From: Lingula anatina
Lineage: Eukaryota; Brachiopoda; Lingulata; Lingulida; Lingulidae
Length of the DNA stretch: 64,000 bases
Assembly: GCF_001039355.2 (NCBI RefSeq)
Contig: NW_019775923.1
Span: 52,793-116,792, forward strand
Direction of reading: 5' to 3'
The translations under genes and the position numbers were made by a program. Positions 60,340 to 64,000 of this stretch are shown here, one piece after another. A model generated the notes under the pieces. That model did not search any database and was not told the origin of the DNA. It saw nothing but the letters and a program-made list of their open reading frames with translations. Positions within the stretch are counted from its first letter, which is position 1, and each line of letters begins with the position of its first letter.

Positions 60340-61118
60340 CGTAATTACACTATATGCTTCTAAAGGAACTTGATCCAGATTAAAGACTGCAGCGTATTCA
60401 GAACATCTCAGCTAGATTATTAACCCGTACATCCATGAGTTACCATATCACCCCAGTTTTGAAATAGTAACATTGGCTACCTATGAAAGCCAGGATTTTA
60501 TTTGGATTTCTAGTCTTTGTTCATGATGCATTTTACAAAGTTGCTACGATCTACTTAAGTGAATTAGTCACTCACTATGTTCCAGCAAAAAGCCTGCGGT
60601 CTGTAGACAAATTGTTCAGTAAGCCGGTAAAATTTGATGGTGACATTACTTTTAAACCAGCAGGTCCAAAAGAATGGAATTTATTGCCACTGCAAATCCG
60701 ATCATTTTAAAAAAGAATTGAAGACATACCTATTCAGGCCTTTTTCTTTCTTTTTTTTTTTTTTTTTTTTTTTGACTAATCGACTTTTAAATTGATTCTA
60801 CAAATTTTATAATAATTGCATTTGTGCACTGTAAGAAATAAGGCTACTTATAATTTTTTTCTGTGTGTAAATAAGGCTGTTTTTTACCTTTAATTGATCA
60901 TTTTTTCCTAACAAACATATTTTAGTTATGTAGTGTTAAACTTTAGTGCTTTTATATGAGTATCCGTATGTTTTATCTAAATTATACTTAATTTTTTTGT
61001 AGTTAAGCTCTGTATTTTTTATCTATCTATTCCTAAGAATTGATTTCTTAAGTAATAGTTTCATGTATATGTAAAGTCTTCTGAACATGTTTTAATGGAT
61101 TTTAGACTCAAAATAAAT

Positions 61119-61168
<50 letters not shown>
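60340..61168 (+). mobile_element. LINE 3' end, ending in (TTA)n
   Basis: Degraded frames give HITPVLK, MKARILFGFLVFVHDAFYKV, IYLSELVTHYVPAKSLRSVD and PKEWNLLPLQIRSF, the C-terminal end of an L2/CR1-like ORF2, followed by an AT-rich 3' UTR and a (TTA)n tail at 61121-61167. The frame is broken, so it is a dead 5'-truncated copy. Confidence 0.85.
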
Positions 61169-63129
61169 TCAATAACGGACACGGATCGATCTTTCAACAT
61201 GATGATAAATACTTTTCTTCCTCTCTTCCGCCATTGGCCCTGAGATCATAATTAAAACGGCTATTCTTTAAAGAATTGTAAGTGTTAAAACACGGAAACA
61301 GCCTTCCGTCAGTGAAAATTGGAAACTCGTAAAACCGTAGATACAATATATATAATACCTGTTTGATATGCCCATCATCAACAATAAATTCTTATGCTTA
61401 TAGATATGTCTCACGCCAAACACCCCCTCAACAACAACAAACCCCCAAATATATCCTAAATTCTCTACGTGCTCAGATAAATAGTGTATGAAAAACACAT
61501 AGAGAGCTCTTACCTCAGCCCAGAAAACTCAATTAAATAATTACTTAATTAAATAATTAACTAACTGGTTGATTGAAAAATTAATTCATTAATTAGTTAA
61601 TTAACTGGTTGATTGACAGGTTAATAGTTTGGTTAATAAATTAAAAATTGAATGAGCATAACCAAAATAAAATCGCTTGTTCTTTAGCCCAATCTTGGCA
61701 GTTTCTGAAAAATTCACCAAAACGCTCCTATAACCTTTTGCATAGTGTTGCTAAAAGACAGACAGAAAGACAGACTGCACCAAAGAGGTGGATGTTCATA
61801 TGGTGTATAAAAAACTGACAAGATTAAATTGTTATTTTATTTCACTGGCTGGCTAGAACACAGATAATATTTATATCAGTTTTACGGATTTATTGTACTG
61901 AAAACACCAGGAAGAATAAATTCAAAGGCAGATAGTCGACTGCATTGCCTCCATTAAGGTACATTTTCGTACAGTAAATCCACACACAAACAAAGAAACT
62001 AAACGTGATTCACCTTGTAATTGAGATCCAAACTTAAAACAGCAAAATAAACAAATATGGTTCCTGCCTCATTTCCCAGTATTACGACCTGACAAACCCA
62101 CCACAAAAACCAGAATTGTATCCGCAAAGTACCAAGAGCTATGCCTCGATGATGTAATACATCCTGGGCCAAAATTAAAAAATGAGCTATTTTCAGTTTT
62201 GCTAAGATTTCGACAGATTTCTAAATAAATTAAAATCTGAAGCAAGAAGGTGGGTTTAGAGGCTTTCCACCAAGAAAATTATAACAATTATATATTCTAA
62301 TTAACCAGACTTGTGAATTCATAATTCATATGTACATGTACAGTAGGACTACAATGTATGTAACGGCATGTTTAATAAATATTTATGGCCAATGCATTAT
62401 ATAGCTGGTTTACTAATTGTCACTCCAATGTCTTGCATAAAAGCAGTTTTGGCTTTTTTAAGGAAGCAGTGGTGTTGTGTTTCTTTTCTCTCCGGGCATA
62501 ACCCAAGTCGGAAATCATGAACCGAATCTAGAATCTTCTGTAGTCGGATAAGAGCCCCTTTGAGTAGTATATGCCCCATTGTGTTCTTTTAAGAAGTCAG
62601 TACCACCTGCTGTCTCCCCGCTATACACACAACACTTGGGGTTCTAAACAGTTTTTTTCCTGTTCAGAAAGAGAAAGATGCTCGTTCATTTGATAACTTT
62701 CAGCGCTTATAATACGGCATGCCGTGTTGGGTTGTACATGTATGAAAGCCGTATATACCTGTAGCACTATACGCCCGATAATTCTAAACGGTGATTTTAT
62801 TTAACGCACTATTTGCTTTATTTCAATACAATCAAATGCAAAATAATAAAGAAGGGGTTGTTTTTAAATTATCTGAAAAGCGTTAGGATGAACAATTGAT
62901 ATTTGAATAATATGTGTTGTTGTTCTAAAGATTAAAGATGTTCGTATAGACCTTACTTTAAATTAAGGTATCAAAACCAGATTTTTGTTCCCAGTTGATA
63001 AGACCCATGCTTCATCTACTTGATGGGATATTACTATACGTTTTATATACGTCATATACGTTATATATTTGTTATACGTCAATGATGAAGATTCCGTTTA
63101 GTTTCATATCTAGAAGCTCTCCAGCATTT
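61169..63129. other. No gene seen
   Basis: AT-rich sequence. A TTAATTAA-rich stretch lies at 61530-61640 (AATTAACTGGTTGATTGA repeated). I see no supported exon. Confidence 0.5.
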
Positions 63130-63480
63130 CCACCGGCCAACAGAACAGTTTAGCATCACCTGTATATTATGTGCTGACGGTACAATGTCATCTGCATAGA
63201 GGAGAACCTGGTTGTCCACATACGTTATTCCAACTTCTAGATCATTTTAATATACTTAAGCATTTGCAAAAATGGAAAATAAAGCCTTGCCTCACACCAG
63301 TGCGACATTTGAGCCAATCTATATACGTACCAGTGTTTTTAACACAAGCGTTTGCTTTATGGTACTTATTTTTTTTCAACAATCGATACAATTTTCTGTC
63401 CACCCCAGTTATTCAAAACTTTTTAAACAAAATATATCTTTGTTATCAAATCAGTTTTGTAGATCAATAAACGCTACTGT
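63130..63480 (-). pseudogene. LINE reverse-transcriptase fragment (RTE/L1-like)
   Basis: The minus strand reads VAFIDLQN-FDNKDILFKKF, then ITGVDRKLYR, IDWLKCRTGVRQG, and near 63175-63225, in another frame, VLLYADDIV. These are the AF/FD, GVRQG and YADD blocks in the right order, with frameshifts and deletions. Confidence 0.8.
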
Positions 63481-63744
63481 TGAAACAAAGGCATGATCTT
63501 CGCATGATCTTTATTATTTAAAACCGTTTTGCAAAAAGTTATGAACGGGACTTGGTAAGTTCTCAGATATTGCCAAAATTTCACCAAGGAATGAACGGAG
63601 AATTTGGTGCTGATCCATTTATCGCAAAGGGATGGTAATATTACCAAACAATTATTGTTCAGTATATCTACTATTATGCATCGATCTTACTTAACTGAAA
63701 TTATACTTTTCGTTAATTCACCACTGACGGCAGGTTCTTCCAGT

Positions 63745-63990
63745 AGTAGTAATAAAAGGACGTGAGACGTAGTAAAAAAAGTGACAGAGCTATTAACGGA
63801 TTTTCAGCCCAGTGGTGTGAGCGATCCAGTCCAACCACATTGTTGCTTCCCTTCCATGGGGATAGGAGTATTTGCGTTTATACCTTGATTCTACATGCCT
63901 GCATATAAATGTACCTGTTGGCATGGGTTACATCAAGCACCAAAAGTAAAGAGCATTGGCATCAGTTTAACAACAACATTTTTCCTCAAA
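63745..63990. repeat. Inverted copy of the 51530-51770 repeat
   Basis: Reverse complement of 51530-51770, including GTACCTGTTGGCATGGGTTA on the plus strand here. The element probably continues beyond the window. Confidence 0.8.
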
Positions 63991-64000
63991 CTCTTATATT

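Overview
The window looks like AT-rich nuclear DNA from a marine invertebrate, most likely a bivalve or other lophotrochozoan. This is an inference from spliced genes with GTAAGT/AG borders, TATA-box promoters, many degraded LINE, Tc1, MITE and LTR remnants, a satellite array, and above all a duplicated Mab-21/cGAS-like gene family of the kind known to be expanded in bivalves. There are no operons, CRISPR arrays, tRNAs or rRNAs that I can see.

Layout, left to right. 1-1010: 161-bp satellite array. 1359-3700 (minus): 5' part of an ankyrin-repeat gene with one repeat per exon; at least three of its six tandem repeat exons look intact and three look decayed. 3701-12968: gene-poor DNA with a local tandem duplication, MITEs and a large fold-back element. 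12969-16724 (minus): a spliced gene for a secreted, cysteine-rich, mucin-linked protein, supported by a TATA box, a signal peptide and splice phases that agree across six exons. 17135-25394: MITE, diverged local duplications, a dead Tc1/mariner transposase and a dead LINE.

25395-60259 is the core: two copies of a roughly 14-kb unit in direct tandem, each with blocks A, B and C in that order (A1 25395-29615, B1 29633-33520, C1 35618-39441; A2 39461-43637, B2 46300-49910, C2 56946-60259). Block C carries a long exon for a Mab-21/cGAS-like nucleotidyltransferase fused to a C-terminal SGNH/GDSL-hydrolase-like domain. Block B carries a TATA promoter and, in unit 2 only, a short first coding exon (MEEKDGK plus two bases of the next codon) whose splice phase fits the block C exon; unit 1 has lost this exon. 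Block A carries a conserved terminal exon of an unrecognised gene followed by AATAAA, an antisense terminal exon of another unrecognised gene (mostly deleted in A2), and a LINE remnant. Transposon insertions distinguish the units: a 604-bp TIR element in A2 and a 370-bp solo-LTR-like element at the edge of C1, each with the matching empty site in the other unit.

60260-64000 holds a LINE 3' end, unassigned DNA, another LINE fragment, and an inverted copy of a repeat also found near 51.6 kb. The most notable candidate for an undescribed system is the cGAS-like receptor/SGNH hydrolase fusion, in two diverged copies: copy 1 keeps the S, N, D and H hydrolase landmarks, and copy 2 has Ile where the Asn is expected.
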